A DNA stretch of 19,194 bases, taken from contig CAZHDI010000061.1 of NCBI GenBank assembly GCA_964531285.1, forward strand, positions 1 through 19,194, written 5' to 3'. Made by a program: the position numbers and the translations under genes. This document shows positions 1 through 9,366 of this stretch, in pieces. The notes beneath the pieces are model-generated. The model was not told the DNA's origin and did not search any database. It worked only from the letters and a program-made list of their open reading frames with translations. Source of the DNA: CAZHDI01 sp964531285. Its GTDB lineage: Bacteria > Pseudomonadota > Alphaproteobacteria > JAJFIK01. The stretch's first letter is position 1, and each line of letters starts with the position of its first letter.

Positions 1-57
1 ATCTGCCGCCTGCGCAGCATGGATGGCCTTTTGTTGTGCCGCCAATCACGATGAGGA

Positions 58-81
58 CCGGTCTTCGCTTGCCGAGACCGG
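58..81. repeat. Short inverted repeat upstream of the exported dehydrogenase
   Basis: CCGGTCT at 58-64 is perfectly complementary to AGACCGG at 75-81 around a 10-base loop. There is no T-tract, so it is not a typical terminator. It lies just upstream of the candidate promoter of the next gene and could be an operator or the stem of an upstream transcript. No partner protein is suggested by the sequence. Confidence 0.4.
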
Positions 82-99
82 TTCCGGCCTGCCTATAAT
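69..99 (+). promoter_or_regulatory. Candidate sigma-70 promoter for the exported SDR gene
   Basis: A perfect TATAAT lies at 94-99, with TTGCCG at 69-74 as a weak -35 box. The spacing is 19 bases, longer than the ideal 17. Transcription would begin near 106 and leave a leader of about 24 bases that contains the AGGGAGGA ribosome-binding site at 117-124. The -10 match is strong; the -35 assignment is weak. Confidence 0.4.
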
Positions 100-129
100 T
101 CCAGGTACGCTTTACCAGGGAGGATTCAA

Positions 130-1188
130 ATGACCAATGAAAACACCAAGCATCCGCTGACCGTGTCGCGCCGTGATCTGCTTGCCGGTGCGGCCTATCT
201 CGCTGCCGCCACAGGAGCCGCGACCGGGGTCGCCCATGGGGCAAGCGAACCAGCCGCGCCGTCCGAGGGAGCGGCTGCCGCAGCGGCGCCGGATCTGTCC
301 GGCCTTTCGATCTTGATTACCGGAACCTCCTCCGGGTTTGGCCGTCTCGGGGCGGAGTATTATGCCCGTCTGGGCGCGCGGGTCTTTGCGACCATGCGCA
401 ACATGCCCCGGCCTGAGGCGGAAGAGCTGCGCGATCTGGCCGCGAGCGATGATCTCGCCATCGACGTCATTGAAATCGATGTGATGTCCGACGACCAGGT
501 CACCGCCGGCGTGAAGGCGGCGCTCGAAGCCACCGGCGGCACCCTTGATGTGCTTGTGAACAATGCGGGGATCTCCACGCCCGGACCGATCGAGATCCAG
601 GACATGGCGGCCACCAGCGTGATGTTCGAAACCAATTTCATGGGCTGCCACCGCATGGCCCAGGCCGTCTTGCCGGCCATGCGCGCCGCCAAGAAAGGCC
701 AGATCTTTCAGATCTCGTCCATGCTGGGGCGGCTGATTCTTCCAAGCCTGGGGCAGTATTCCGGCACCAAGTTCGCCCTCGAAGCCGTCAGTGAGCAGAT
801 GGCTTATGAACTTGTTCCGCACGGGATCGATGTCACGATCATTCAACCCGGCGGCTATCCCACCAATATTTTCCGCAGCAGCCGCGAGAACGGTCTCGCC
901 CTTAAAGAGCGGACGGACGAGGCCTTGCTGGCAGCCTATCCCGAACTGACGGCCGCGCTGGGTCAGCCCAGAGGCACCAGCAACCAGGACGCCGACCCCA
1001 TGGATATTCCCCGTGCCATCGCCGAGATCATCGCGATGCCTGCCGGCCAACGTCCTCTGCGTCGGGCCGTGCATCCGACAATGCGGCCGCAAGAGGCCAT
1101 TAATAGGGTGAGCGCGGAAACCCAGGTCGGCTATCTCGGCCAGTCGGCGTTCGGGCCCTGGATCAAGGCGGTCCACAATGTCGGATGA
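130..1188 (+). CDS. Tat-exported short-chain dehydrogenase/reductase (SDR)
   Basis: A 352-residue classical SDR, expected to catalyse NAD(P)-dependent oxidation or reduction of an alcohol or carbonyl substrate that cannot be named. Seen in the sequence: the cofactor-binding glycine motif TGTSSGFG (residues 64-71), NNAG (144-147), catalytic Ser197, and Tyr210-x-x-x-Lys214 at the usual 13-residue spacing from the serine. Before the Rossmann fold is an N-terminal extension of about 55 residues with a twin-arginine motif (SRRDLL, Arg14-Arg15), an Ala-rich hydrophobic stretch and an Ala/Pro/Glu-rich linker, so the folded enzyme is probably exported by the Tat system. The start is supported by AGGGAGGA five bases upstream. 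SDRs are mostly cytoplasmic, so the export signal is the unusual part. It is followed by about 310 bases without a gene and appears monocistronic. Confidence 0.9.
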   Translation: MTNENTKHPLTVSRRDLLAGAAYLAAATGAATGVAHGASEPAAPSEGAAAAAAPDLSGLSILITGTSSGFGRLGAEYYARLGARVFATMRNMPRPEAEELRDLAASDDLAIDVIEIDVMSDDQVTAGVKAALEATGGTLDVLVNNAGISTPGPIEIQDMAATSVMFETNFMGCHRMAQAVLPAMRAAKKGQIFQISSMLGRLILPSLGQYSGTKFALEAVSEQMAYELVPHGIDVTIIQPGGYPTNIFRSSRENGLALKERTDEALLAAYPELTAALGQPRGTSNQDADPMDIPRAIAEIIAMPAGQRPLRRAVHPTMRPQEAINRVSAETQVGYLGQSAFGPWIKAVHNVG

Positions 1189-1499
1189 GGTTGGATCGGG
1201 ACGGACGGCATAGAGTTCCGCCGCGATCCGGCTGCCGTCGCCATGCTGTCCCAATCGGTTCGCCAATCCGGCTCCGGAACACGTCTGCGGTCGAGGCCCG
1301 CGGGCCTCACCGCTTCGATCCGCGTCGCCCCGGAGACGCCATCAGGCCGCCTATCTGAAAGAGTTTGACGAGGAACGTACCCGGCTGAAACGGGCCGCTG
1401 CCACTCTGATGCTCACTGCCCTCATTCCAAACATCGCCATGGACCACCGATTGGGGGCCGCTCAGTGTTGGCCACCGGCTCGTGTCAACCGGCCCTCGA
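1189..1499. other. Gene-free spacer between convergent genes
   Basis: The 311 bases separate the dehydrogenase (+) from the giant surface protein (-). No reading frame has a convincing ribosome-binding site or recognisable product. One plus-strand frame near 1340-1504 is open and helix-like (it includes YLKEFDEERTRLKRAAA) but lacks a start and ends in the 3' end of the opposite gene; it might be a decayed coding remnant. I see no clear Rho-independent terminator for either convergent gene. Confidence 0.5.
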
Positions 1500-4400
1500 T
1501 CAGATGAGCGAAATATCGTTCACGTCCCAGGGCAGGCCCGTATCGTCAAGCACATCGACATTCAGCCCAAAGAACTCCGTTTCACCCGGCGCAATCTCAC
1601 GCGTGTAAAAAAGCGGTGTGAAAAACAGGTCCTCGCCGTCGGTTGTCCAATCGGCTCGATAGACATTTGTAAAGGTGAGGTTGGCAAGCGCGCCCGGGTC
1701 GAGATCGATCTTTACCGTCCAATCGGAAATCGTCTGATCGCTGTTGTTCGTCAGCGTGATGTCCTGGCGCGCGCCATAGCGCCAATCATTGGCATCCGAA
1801 CCATCAAGCATGAGCCCGCCCGACGGCACATCATGGCTCGCCATCGTGACTGCATTGGACGTGTCGCCACTCTCGACAGTCGGCGGTGGCGACATCTGGG
1901 CCTCGCCCCCCTGATCGGCGTCCGCCTCGGTCTCACTGGACACGTCGTCAGCATGAGCAATACCGCCGACCGCACCATAATCCGGTCCGTCTGCGGAATC
2001 GCCCCTTTCCTGCCGTGTCGTGACGGAGGAGAGTACGATCGTCGTTCCGTCCGTTGTGATCACATCATCATATGCGTGATCCGTGACCGGCACCGTATCG
2101 GCTTCCGGCACGCTGGCTTCACTTGCGAAGAGCTGGGTCCAGTAGAACTGATAGTCGGCATCGCCTGTGTCATCGGGCCGGTTGGCATACCCGATGCCGA
2201 GATCGGTGAACATCGGGTCCAGGATCGTTTCGAGATGGCCGGGGCTTTCCGTCCAGGCCGCGAAGGCGGCCTCGGCGCTTGCCTGACCGGCTGCAATGTT
2301 CTCACCGATGCTTGACCAATTGAACCCGGCTGACACGGCCCGGCCACCCGGCGTACTACCGTCGCTGCCGGTGTGAGAGACAAAGTCGTTATCGGCCATA
2401 TCATCAGCATGCTGTTGAGCGGCCATGATCAATGCAGTGTCGAGCGCAACCGGCGCAAGCCCGTTGGCCAGGCGCAGATCATTTGTCAAATCCAGCAAAG
2501 CATCGGCAGGATCCGACTCGGCAACACTGCTTTCGGCAATGGTAGTTCTGGCAAAACCACCGCGCGGCCCCCCTCCACCATCATCATCCGAAACCCCGCT
2601 AATGGTGATGGTCACCGTTGCCGTACTGGTCAGCCCAAACGAGTCGGTAATGGTATAACGGAATGAATCTGTGGCTGTCTCGGGGACAGGCCGCTGGGGG
2701 ATCGTTCTGTCGACATCCAGATCATCGAACATTCCGTTGGGGTCGTAATCGAACGTGCCATCACCATTATCGGTTACAAGCCCAATCGTTGCGGTCGTAT
2801 CCAAACCAGTGACGCTCAAGACATCCGTCGTGTCCGGATCGCTATCATTCTCCAAAACCGTGTCCGTGGTGAATGTCTCGTCCTCGTTCACACGGAAACC
2901 CGTACCGCCATCACTTTGCGCGGTCGGCGCGTCATTGACACCTATTACCGTCACCGTAACCACAGCGGTATCGAAACTTCCGGGGTCGTCGTTAAGCGGG
3001 AACGATCCGTCAGCGCGCCGGTCTACGATCGCATAGAAAAATTGGTCGGTGGCGGTCTCACCCTGCCCCAGGCTCTCGAAAGCGCCGTTCGGATCGTAGA
3101 CAAACGATGTCGGCACATAGAATTGCGGTGAACCCGTTCGGGTCGCAGTCACATCGCCCATTGTCGCATCTTCGTCAAAAGCAGCAATGAGAAGCGTATC
3201 CGTCGGATCGCGATCCATATCGTTGGCAAGCAGGTCCGGTAGGGTGAACGGTGTTTCCGCATCCGTTGTAAAGCCGACGCCGGCGTCATCCACCGCATCG
3301 GGCCGGAAATTATCACCACCGTTGATCGTGATTGTCACCGTCGCTTTGTCGGTCCCGCCCTGCCCGTCGGACAGCGTATAACTGAAGCTATCGGTGCCCG
3401 TCTCGCCGATCCCCAGGCCCAAAAAGGCGGTTCCCGGATCGTAGGTGAAGGTGCCGTCACCATTGTCGATCACGCTGCCGAGCGTTCCGGTTGTATCGAA
3501 GCCGGCAAGGGACAGGATACCATTATTGAAATCCGAATCGTTCGTGAGCACCGATGGCGTGACGAATGGCGTCGACTCATAGGTCTCGAAGCCATTCCCC
3601 GGTCCGTCGTCATTGGCCTCGGGAACGAAGTTGGGACCGCCCCCGTTGATCAAGATACGAACAATGGCCGTGTCCGTGCGGCCTTGCCCGTCGTAAAGGG
3701 TGTAGGTGAACCGGTCCGTTGCCGTTTCACCGGCATTCAAGGCCAAAAAGGCGGAACCCGGATCGTAGTCGAACGTTCCGTCGCCGTTATCGATCACGGT
3801 CCCAAGCGTCGCGGCGGTGTCGATACCGACAACCGATAGCGGTCCGTTATCGGGATCGCTGTCATTCAGGAGAACCGACGGCGTTGTAAACGCTTGCGCC
3901 TCACCTGTCTCGAACCCGTTGCCTGGGCCATCATCGACCGCCCGGGGGGTGCTCGTTTGGTTATTGGCCGACGTGGTCCCGAAGATTGTGATGGTCACGA
4001 CCGCCGTATCGATCCCGCCACGGCCATCGCTTACCGTGTACGTAACCGTATCCGTATCCGTTTCCGGCGGCCCTCCCCGTAACCCCGTCGGGCTCAGAGC
4101 ATTATAGGCCCCGTTCGGATCATATGTGATTGTACCATCACCGTTGTTCGTCACCTTAACCAGCGGGTTGTTCGGCTGTACGGCAATGATCGACAGCGGA
4201 TCCGCGTCAGCATCCGTATCATTCGTCAGAAGAGAGAGCGTGGTTAGGATATCGGTTTCCCCAACAATGAATTCAATGCTGGGACCGTCATCAACCGCAA
4301 CCGGGGCCGTATTGGGCGACGGATCTCCTTTGCCGGTGATCCGCACCGTGACCGTCGCCTGATCCGTGCCGCCCTGGCCGTCCGACAGGGTGTAGCTGAA

Positions 4401-5278
4401 CTGATCCGTCGCGCTTTGGCCGGCCTCCAGACCGTCGAACGCGCCGTTCGGATCGTAATCGAACGTCCCGTCGCCATTGTCCGTCACCGCGCCTTGCGTG
4501 CCCGTGGTGTCGAGCCCGGACACCGACAGCGTCCCGCCGTCGCCGTCGCTGTCGTTCAGCAGCACCGACCCGGTCGTGAACGCGCTCGCCTCGTCCGTCT
4601 CAAAGCCCGCGCCCTCATCATCGCCCGCAACCGGCGCCACATTCGCCGGGCTGATCCCGGTGATCCGCACCGTGACCGTCGCCTGATCCGTGCCGCCCTG
4701 GCCGTCCGACANNNNNNNNNNNNNNNNNNNNNNNNNNNNNNNNNNNNNNNNNNNNNNNNNNNNNNNNNNNNNNNNNNNNNNNNNNNNNNNNNNNNNNNNN
4801 NNNNNNNNNNNCCGGTGATCCGCACCGTGACCGTCGCCTGATCCGTGCCGCCCTGGCCGTCCGACAGGGTGTAGCTGAACTGATCCGTCGCGCTTTGGCC
4901 GGCCTCCAGACCGTCGAACGCGCCGTTCGGATCGTAATCGAACGTCCCGTCGCCATTGTCCGTCACCGCGCCTTGCGTGCCCGTGGTGTCGAGCCCGGAC
5001 ACCGACAGCGTCCCGCCGTCGCCGTCGCTGTCGTTCAGCAGCACCGACCCGGTCGTGAACGCGCTCGCCTCGTCCGTCTCAAAGCCCGCGCCCTCATCAT
5101 CGCCCGCAACCGGCGCCACATTCGCCGGGCTGATCGGGTCCTGCCCGAAATACTGAACAAACTGAGCGCTGGATGGTCCTTGATATAGCCGGCTGCTGCC
5201 GCTGCCGGAGCCCGGCCCATCATAAATCCGGTTCGATCCGGACGAGCCAAAAGCAAACGGCGATTGAAAAATCGTCAT
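1500..5278 (-). CDS. Giant surface/secreted protein: tandem Ig/cadherin-like repeats, CAP domain, CBM2-like domain (interrupted by assembly gap)
   Basis: The protein starts at ATG 5278 (reads MTIFQSPFAFG, with GGTGAG upstream) and ends at TGA 1502-1500. A Gly/Ser-rich N-terminus without a Sec signal leads into about 100-residue units with the pattern PxAxDD...LLNDSD...G.V.DNGDGTF.YDP...F.YT..DG.GG.D.A.VT..I, typical of cadherin/VCBS-like (tandem-95) repeats. Seven full units are visible, plus part of one at the gap. A CAP/SCP (YkwD-like) domain follows at about 2130-2505, with the family His and Glu positions in HADDMA, SHTG, GENIA and SPGHLE. An acidic linker and a CBM2-like beta-sandwich (LTNNSDQTISDWTVKIDL) close the protein. 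The frame appears shifted across the 100 Ns; a real gap of 269 bases plus any multiple of 324 restores it, so this is one gene, not a frameshift. Non-Sec, repeat-rich, acidic proteins of this kind usually leave by type I secretion; none is encoded here. The role is probably adhesion, matrix or glycan binding (inference). Confidence 0.85.
4333..5135 (-). repeat. Perfect 324-bp in-frame tandem repeats, copy number unresolved
   Basis: Bases 4333-4656 and 4812-5135 appear identical over all 324 positions, and 4657-4711 repeats the first 55 bases of the unit. The unit is 108 codons, one Ig/cadherin-like domain. At least three copies must exist, two complete plus one entering the gap. The neighbouring repeats in the same gene are diverged at DNA level, so these copies arose by recent duplication or are kept uniform by recombination. 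Confidence 0.95.
4712..4811. other. Assembly gap of 100 Ns inside the repeat array
   Basis: Exactly 100 Ns, the conventional length for a gap of unknown size, flanked on both sides by the same repeat unit. Short-read assemblies typically fail at identical tandem repeats longer than the reads, so the gap probably hides 269 + 324n bases rather than 100. Confidence 0.95.
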
Positions 5279-5460
5279 CCTAATACTCACCAACAGCGAC
5301 TTGGATATACATCCCCCATCTTCAACACGTTATACCTGCATTTGATCCAAATTGGAACATGCTCGGACGTTTCGGTCCACGCCGATGCCGACCGCAAAAC
5401 AGATCACGACATATGCGTGGTGCGAACGGTGAAGAGACAGCGCTTTCAGGAGCGAGCGTC
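5279..5460 (-). promoter_or_regulatory. Upstream region of the giant repeat protein, candidate promoter
   Basis: On the minus strand TATAAC (5334-5329) is a 5/6 match to a -10 box and lies about 50 bases before the ATG at 5278. A TTCCAA hexamer 17 bases upstream is a poor -35, so an activator or alternative sigma factor may be needed. The 182-base spacer after the permease stop suggests the repeat protein is transcribed on its own. No terminator was recognised after the permease gene. Confidence 0.3.
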
Positions 5461-7278
5461 CTAAAGCGGCCAGACCCACAACAACATGGGCACCGCTACG
5501 GCAAGAACGAGAAGCTCCAGCGGCAGGCCCATCCGCCAATAGTCGGCAAACTGGAACCCGCCCGGCCCCATGATCAGCGTGTTGTTCTTGTGCCCGATTG
5601 GCGTCAGGAACGCACACGACGCGCCCACCGCCGCCCCCATTAAGAACGTGTCCGGATTGACGCCGATCGTCTGCGCCAGGTCGATTGCGATGGGTCCGGT
5701 AATGATCATGGTCGCGACATTGTTGAGCGCGTCCGACAGCGTCATGGTGACCACCATGATTGCAATAAGGGCCACGACCGGCGGTGCGCCCTGGGTCAGA
5801 TCGGCCATGCCCTGCGCCACGAGCCGGGTGCCGCCGACCTCGTCGAAGGCCGCGCCGATCGGCAGGAGACAGGCCAGCATGACCACCACCGACCAGTCGA
5901 TATGGGTATAAAAATCCCGGGCCGGCACGAGCCCCAGAGCGCCGTAGACCGCGACGGCAACAGCAATCGCGATCGTGAAGGATACGGCCCCGGTCGCCGC
6001 GGCAATCACGGCGGCGACAAACAGCCCCGACGCGATGAGCGCGTTGCGTGGCTTGAAGGGGGCCACGCTCGCCTCATCTACAGCGATCAGACCGAGTTGC
6101 GCCAAGAGCTGGGCAATGTCCTTCTCATAAGTGGACACGAGCAAGAGGTCGCCGGCTTCGATCGTCCGGTTCTGGATCTTCTCCCGGCTGAGCGATCCGC
6201 CCCGCGCCAGCCCCAAAAGCGTAATGCCGTACCAGCGCCGCAGGCCCGCACTCGTCACCGTACCCCCGACCAGCCACGACTGGGACGACACGACAACCTC
6301 AATGACCTTCGGTTCGGCCGGCGGATCCTCGTCCTTGGTCTCCGTGACCGCGGGTCCGGCCGGCGTGGCCATCGCGGTCTTGGCGTCCTCGTCCTCGCTG
6401 GGCGCTTGAAGCCCGGCACTTTTGATAAAGGCAGCAATTTGATCTGTCGCGCCTTGGACGACGATGGTATCGCCGGTCCGGATGGTCGTCAGCTTGAGCA
6501 TCTGGCTGATGAGCTGGCGCCCGCGCAGGATCTTGAGAAACACCACGTCGAATTCATGGCCTTGCTTTTCCAGCGCGCTGATCGAACTGCCCACGAGCGG
6601 GCTGTCCTCAGGCACCGTCAGTTCCGCCTCGAAGGAGGAGTCTCGCACCAGCGCGCGTGTGCGATCCTCGCGGTGGGGCACCAGACGCCAGCCGATCAGC
6701 GCGACGAACAAAAGCCCCGCCAGCGCGACCGCCAGGCCGACGGGCGTGAAATCGAACATGGCATAGGGCGCGCCGAGTTGATCATTGCGCACGGACGCCG
6801 CCACAATGTTGGACGGCGTGCCGATCAGCGTCACCATGCCGCCCAGTATCGTCGCGAACGACAGCGGCATGAGCGTGCGCCCCGGCGCCCGGCCGGCCTT
6901 GCGCGCGGCCTGCACGTCGAGCGGCATGAGGATCGCGAGTGCCGCCACATTGTTGATAAGCCCCGAAACAGCCGCGCCAATCCCGCCCAGAACGCCGATA
7001 TGCTCCGGCGTCGGACGGCCCGAAACGCGGATCCGCCGGGCCAGAACGCCGAGTGCGCCGGAATTCTCGATGGCCCGCGAGGCGACAAGCACCAGTGCAA
7101 CGATGATGACCGCATGGTTCGAGAAACCGGAAAACGCCTGGTCCTCACTCACGACGCCCAGCAGCACGGCCGCCAGAAGCCCGATTACAGCCACGAGGTC
7201 ATGCCGCAACCGGCCCCACAGCAGCATGCCAAGCACTGCGCCGATAAGCACGAATAGAATGATCTGATCGGTGGTCAT
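5461..7278 (-). CDS. SLC13/DASS-family permease with two internal RCK_C (TrkA-C) domains
   Basis: A 605-residue inner-membrane transporter of the divalent anion:Na+ symporter type (SLC13/ArsB-CitT superfamily). Two hydrophobic halves are visible. The first carries INNVAAL near residue 107 and GTPSN near 153; the second (about 405-605) carries NNVATMIITGP and TPIGHKNNTLIMGPGGF, the inverted-repeat hairpin motifs of the family. Between them are two RCK_C-type regulatory domains, about 219-290 (starting LTVPEDSPLVG) and 324-400 (starting VIEVVVSSQSWLVGG), joined by an acidic linker. Permeases with this domain order have been linked to sulfate or other dicarboxylate/oxyanion transport. The divergent sulfatase makes sulfate an attractive candidate here, but this is inference. 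The start at 7278 gives the normal family N-terminus; the ribosome-binding site is a weak GGCGGG. Confidence 0.9.
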   Translation of the reverse strand: MTTDQIILFVLIGAVLGMLLWGRLRHDLVAVIGLLAAVLLGVVSEDQAFSGFSNHAVIIVALVLVASRAIENSGALGVLARRIRVSGRPTPEHIGVLGGIGAAVSGLINNVAALAILMPLDVQAARKAGRAPGRTLMPLSFATILGGMVTLIGTPSNIVAASVRNDQLGAPYAMFDFTPVGLAVALAGLLFVALIGWRLVPHREDRTRALVRDSSFEAELTVPEDSPLVGSSISALEKQGHEFDVVFLKILRGRQLISQMLKLTTIRTGDTIVVQGATDQIAAFIKSAGLQAPSEDEDAKTAMATPAGPAVTETKDEDPPAEPKVIEVVVSSQSWLVGGTVTSAGLRRWYGITLLGLARGGSLSREKIQNRTIEAGDLLLVSTYEKDIAQLLAQLGLIAVDEASVAPFKPRNALIASGLFVAAVIAAATGAVSFTIAIAVAVAVYGALGLVPARDFYTHIDWSVVVMLACLLPIGAAFDEVGGTRLVAQGMADLTQGAPPVVALIAIMVVTMTLSDALNNVATMIITGPIAIDLAQTIGVNPDTFLMGAAVGASCAFLTPIGHKNNTLIMGPGGFQFADYWRMGLPLELLVLAVAVPMLLWVWPL

Positions 7279-7677
7279 GAGCCCGCCCCGCGCCGGTCAC
7301 TGAAATACAGAGTCCAGCATACAGGTTTGTGAGGGCCCGGGCTTACCCAAGCCTCAACGCAACGAAAGCCAGTCGAGACTCTTGGCCAATTCGCCCGGAA
7401 ATCGGCGGGTGGCGTGCTCCCTGAGAAGTCGTCCATGGATTATGATAATTGGACCATAGATTGACGTGCTTGACGTGCTCCCCGGAAATTCTCCAGCCGG
7501 GTGGACCAAACACGGGGAGCGCTTCAGACCCAAGCGATGCGGGACGCCTTAAGGGAGAGCTTGCCAATCGATGCGTGATGCGCCCAAGGAACTCAGCTAC
7601 ACTATTGGCGGATAGAGACGAGCCGGCTAGCAATTGAGGGCACAAAGGCCCATTCGGCGACGGGGAGAAGGAAGCCC
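7279..7677. promoter_or_regulatory. Divergent intergenic region with short direct repeats
   Basis: These 399 bases separate the SLC13 permease (-) and the sulfatase (+) and should hold both promoters. I see no gene and no convincing -35/-10 pair. There is a perfect tandem direct repeat of TTGACGTGC at 7461-7469 and 7470-7478. CGTGCTCCC occurs at 7413-7421 and 7475-7483, and CCCGGAAAT at 7394-7402 and 7481-7489. The repeated blocks could be binding sites for a regulator of both genes. The sulfatase ribosome-binding site is GGAGAAGGAAG at 7664-7674. Confidence 0.35.
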
Positions 7678-9366
7678 ATGTGGAAGCGGATACTGATTGG
7701 CCTGCTGGTTCTTGTGATTGGTGCCGGTGCCGTGGCGTGGCTGAACCGCCAAGCCATCACATTCTATTTGGTCCAAAGGGCGGCGAAGGTGGAAGTTGCT
7801 GAGAACCGGCCCGTCGAATGGTTGTCCGGTCCGGCAGCATCGGGCATGGACAGATCCGACGGCCCGCCGAACATCGTCTTCATTCTGGCGGATGATCTCG
7901 GCATAAACGACATCAGCACCTTCGGCGGCGGCGTTGCCGGAGGTCTTGTCCGGACACCGAATATCGACCGGCTTGCCGCGGAGGGCGCCGTCTTTACAGA
8001 TGCCTATTCCGGGACGGGGACCTGCGCCCCGTCACGCGCCATGCTGATGACAGGGCGCTATCCCACACGTACGGGGTTCGAGTACACGCCGACGCCGCCC
8101 GGCATGGGCCGCATGATTGGGATGTTTACGGAGAATATGCAAGGCGAGAGCGGCATGCCGAGGGGGACGCCAAATCCGGATGAACAGTCGGACCCGGTCG
8201 AATTTGCCGATATGGGTCTCTTGCCGGAAGAAGTCACCATTGCCGAATTGCTGGAGACCCAGGGCTATCACAATATCCATATCGGCAAGTGGCATCTGGG
8301 GCGCGCGGAGCGGTTTCGCGCCGTATCTCAGGGCTTCGACGAAAGCCTGTTGATGGCGAGCGGGCTTTATCTGCCGACAGACGATCCGGACGTGGTCAAT
8401 GCGAAGCTGGAGTTCGATCCGATCGACCGGTTCCTCTGGGGGATCTTGCAATTTGCGGCCGATTACGACCGCGCCGGGGAAGACGTGACCGAGGACCGGT
8501 TCGAGCCCGGCGGATATTTGACCGACTACTGGACCGATGAGGCCTTGAAGGCCATCGAAGCGAACCGGAACCGGCCCTTCTTTCTCTACCTCGCCCATTG
8601 GGGGCCGCACAAGCCGCTCCAGGCGACCCGTGAGGATTACGACGCCGTCGGCGATATCGAGCCGCACCGGTTGCGCGTTTACGCCGCCATGATCCGTGCT
8701 CTGGACCGGTCCGTCGGCAGAGTGATGGACAAGCTGGAAGAAGAGGGATTGGCCGATAACACGATCATCGTCTTTTCCTCGGACAATGGCGGTTCGGGAT
8801 ATCTCGGATTGCCTGAGGTCAATGCGCCCTATCGCGGTTGGAAGATCACCTTGTTCGAGGGCGGTATCCGTGTGCCGATGTTCATCAAATGGCCCGGAAG
8901 GATCGCGCCGGGCACCGTCATCGACGATCCCGTTGCCCATATCGACGTCTTGCCGACCCTTGCGGCTGCGGGCGGTGCGCCGTTGCCCGACGACCGGGTG
9001 ATCGACGGGCGCAACATGCTGCCGGTCGCGACCGGCGAGCGTGCGACCATCGAGCGTGAAAACGATGCGATTTTCTGGTCGAGCGGGTTCTATAAAGTCG
9101 TTCGCGCTGGTGATTGGAAGCTTCAGGTGAACGAACGCCAAGACCGGCGCTGGTTGTTCAATCTGGCCGAGGACCCAACCGAACAGGTCAATCTCGTTGA
9201 CACCCGGCCCGAGAAGCTGAGCGAATTGGAAGCCCTCATCGAGGCGCATTGGGCCGATGCCCGTCCTCCGCTCTATCCGCATCAGACGGAAAGTCCCGTC
9301 TGCATCGACAAAACAGTTGCCGATCCGCCTTGCGAAAACGATGAGTACATCATCTGGCCGAACTGA
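7678..9366 (+). CDS. Type I (formylglycine-dependent) sulfatase, membrane-anchored or periplasmic
   Basis: A 562-residue sulfatase of the alkaline-phosphatase superfamily, hydrolysing a sulfate ester to release sulfate. Visible: the metal-binding start NIVFILADD (residues 65-73, Asp72-Asp73); the activation motif Cys116-A-P-S-R, whose cysteine would be oxidised to formylglycine; HIGKWHLG (Lys204, His206); HWGPHKP (His307, His311); SSDNGG (Asp369, Asn370 as metal ligands); and Lys389. Residues about 5-27 form one hydrophobic segment after MWKR, a signal anchor or uncleaved signal peptide placing the enzyme in the periplasm. Two cysteines close to the C-terminus could form a disulfide. It needs a formylglycine-generating enzyme, not found here. 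The start is supported by GGAGAAGGAAG just upstream. The natural substrate is unknown. Confidence 0.93.
   Translation: MWKRILIGLLVLVIGAGAVAWLNRQAITFYLVQRAAKVEVAENRPVEWLSGPAASGMDRSDGPPNIVFILADDLGINDISTFGGGVAGGLVRTPNIDRLAAEGAVFTDAYSGTGTCAPSRAMLMTGRYPTRTGFEYTPTPPGMGRMIGMFTENMQGESGMPRGTPNPDEQSDPVEFADMGLLPEEVTIAELLETQGYHNIHIGKWHLGRAERFRAVSQGFDESLLMASGLYLPTDDPDVVNAKLEFDPIDRFLWGILQFAADYDRAGEDVTEDRFEPGGYLTDYWTDEALKAIEANRNRPFFLYLAHWGPHKPLQATREDYDAVGDIEPHRLRVYAAMIRALDRSVGRVMDKLEEEGLADNTIIVFSSDNGGSGYLGLPEVNAPYRGWKITLFEGGIRVPMFIKWPGRIAPGTVIDDPVAHIDVLPTLAAAGGAPLPDDRVIDGRNMLPVATGERATIERENDAIFWSSGFYKVVRAGDWKLQVNERQDRRWLFNLAEDPTEQVNLVDTRPEKLSELEALIEAHWADARPPLYPHQTESPVCIDKTVADPPCENDEYIIWPN

Noticed and set aside
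1..57. Short open stretches at the left edge on both strands (plus-strand tail ending at TGA 52-54; minus-strand frame including VLIVIGGTTKGHP)
   Set aside because: Too short and cut by the window edge to assign to any gene.
112..1266. Long minus-strand frame of 384 codons across the exported dehydrogenase
   Set aside because: It is antisense to a gene with intact SDR motifs; its product has no recognisable domain and no ribosome-binding site. Long antisense frames are common in high-GC DNA.
1482..2315. 277-codon plus-strand frame under the CAP and CBM2-like domains
   Set aside because: Antisense to recognised domains and without a ribosome-binding site.
4333..5135. Regular repeats considered as a CRISPR array
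   Set aside because: The unit is 324 bp, contiguous, in frame and protein-coding, with no spacers.
4556..5293. Apparent frameshift splitting the giant repeat protein into two genes
   Set aside because: The frame change arises only from the arbitrary 100-N gap; a missing length of 269 + 324n restores one frame.
5902..7257. 451-codon plus-strand frame opposite the SLC13 permease
   Set aside because: The Arg/Gly/His-rich, low-complexity product is a shadow of the permease, which has clear family motifs.
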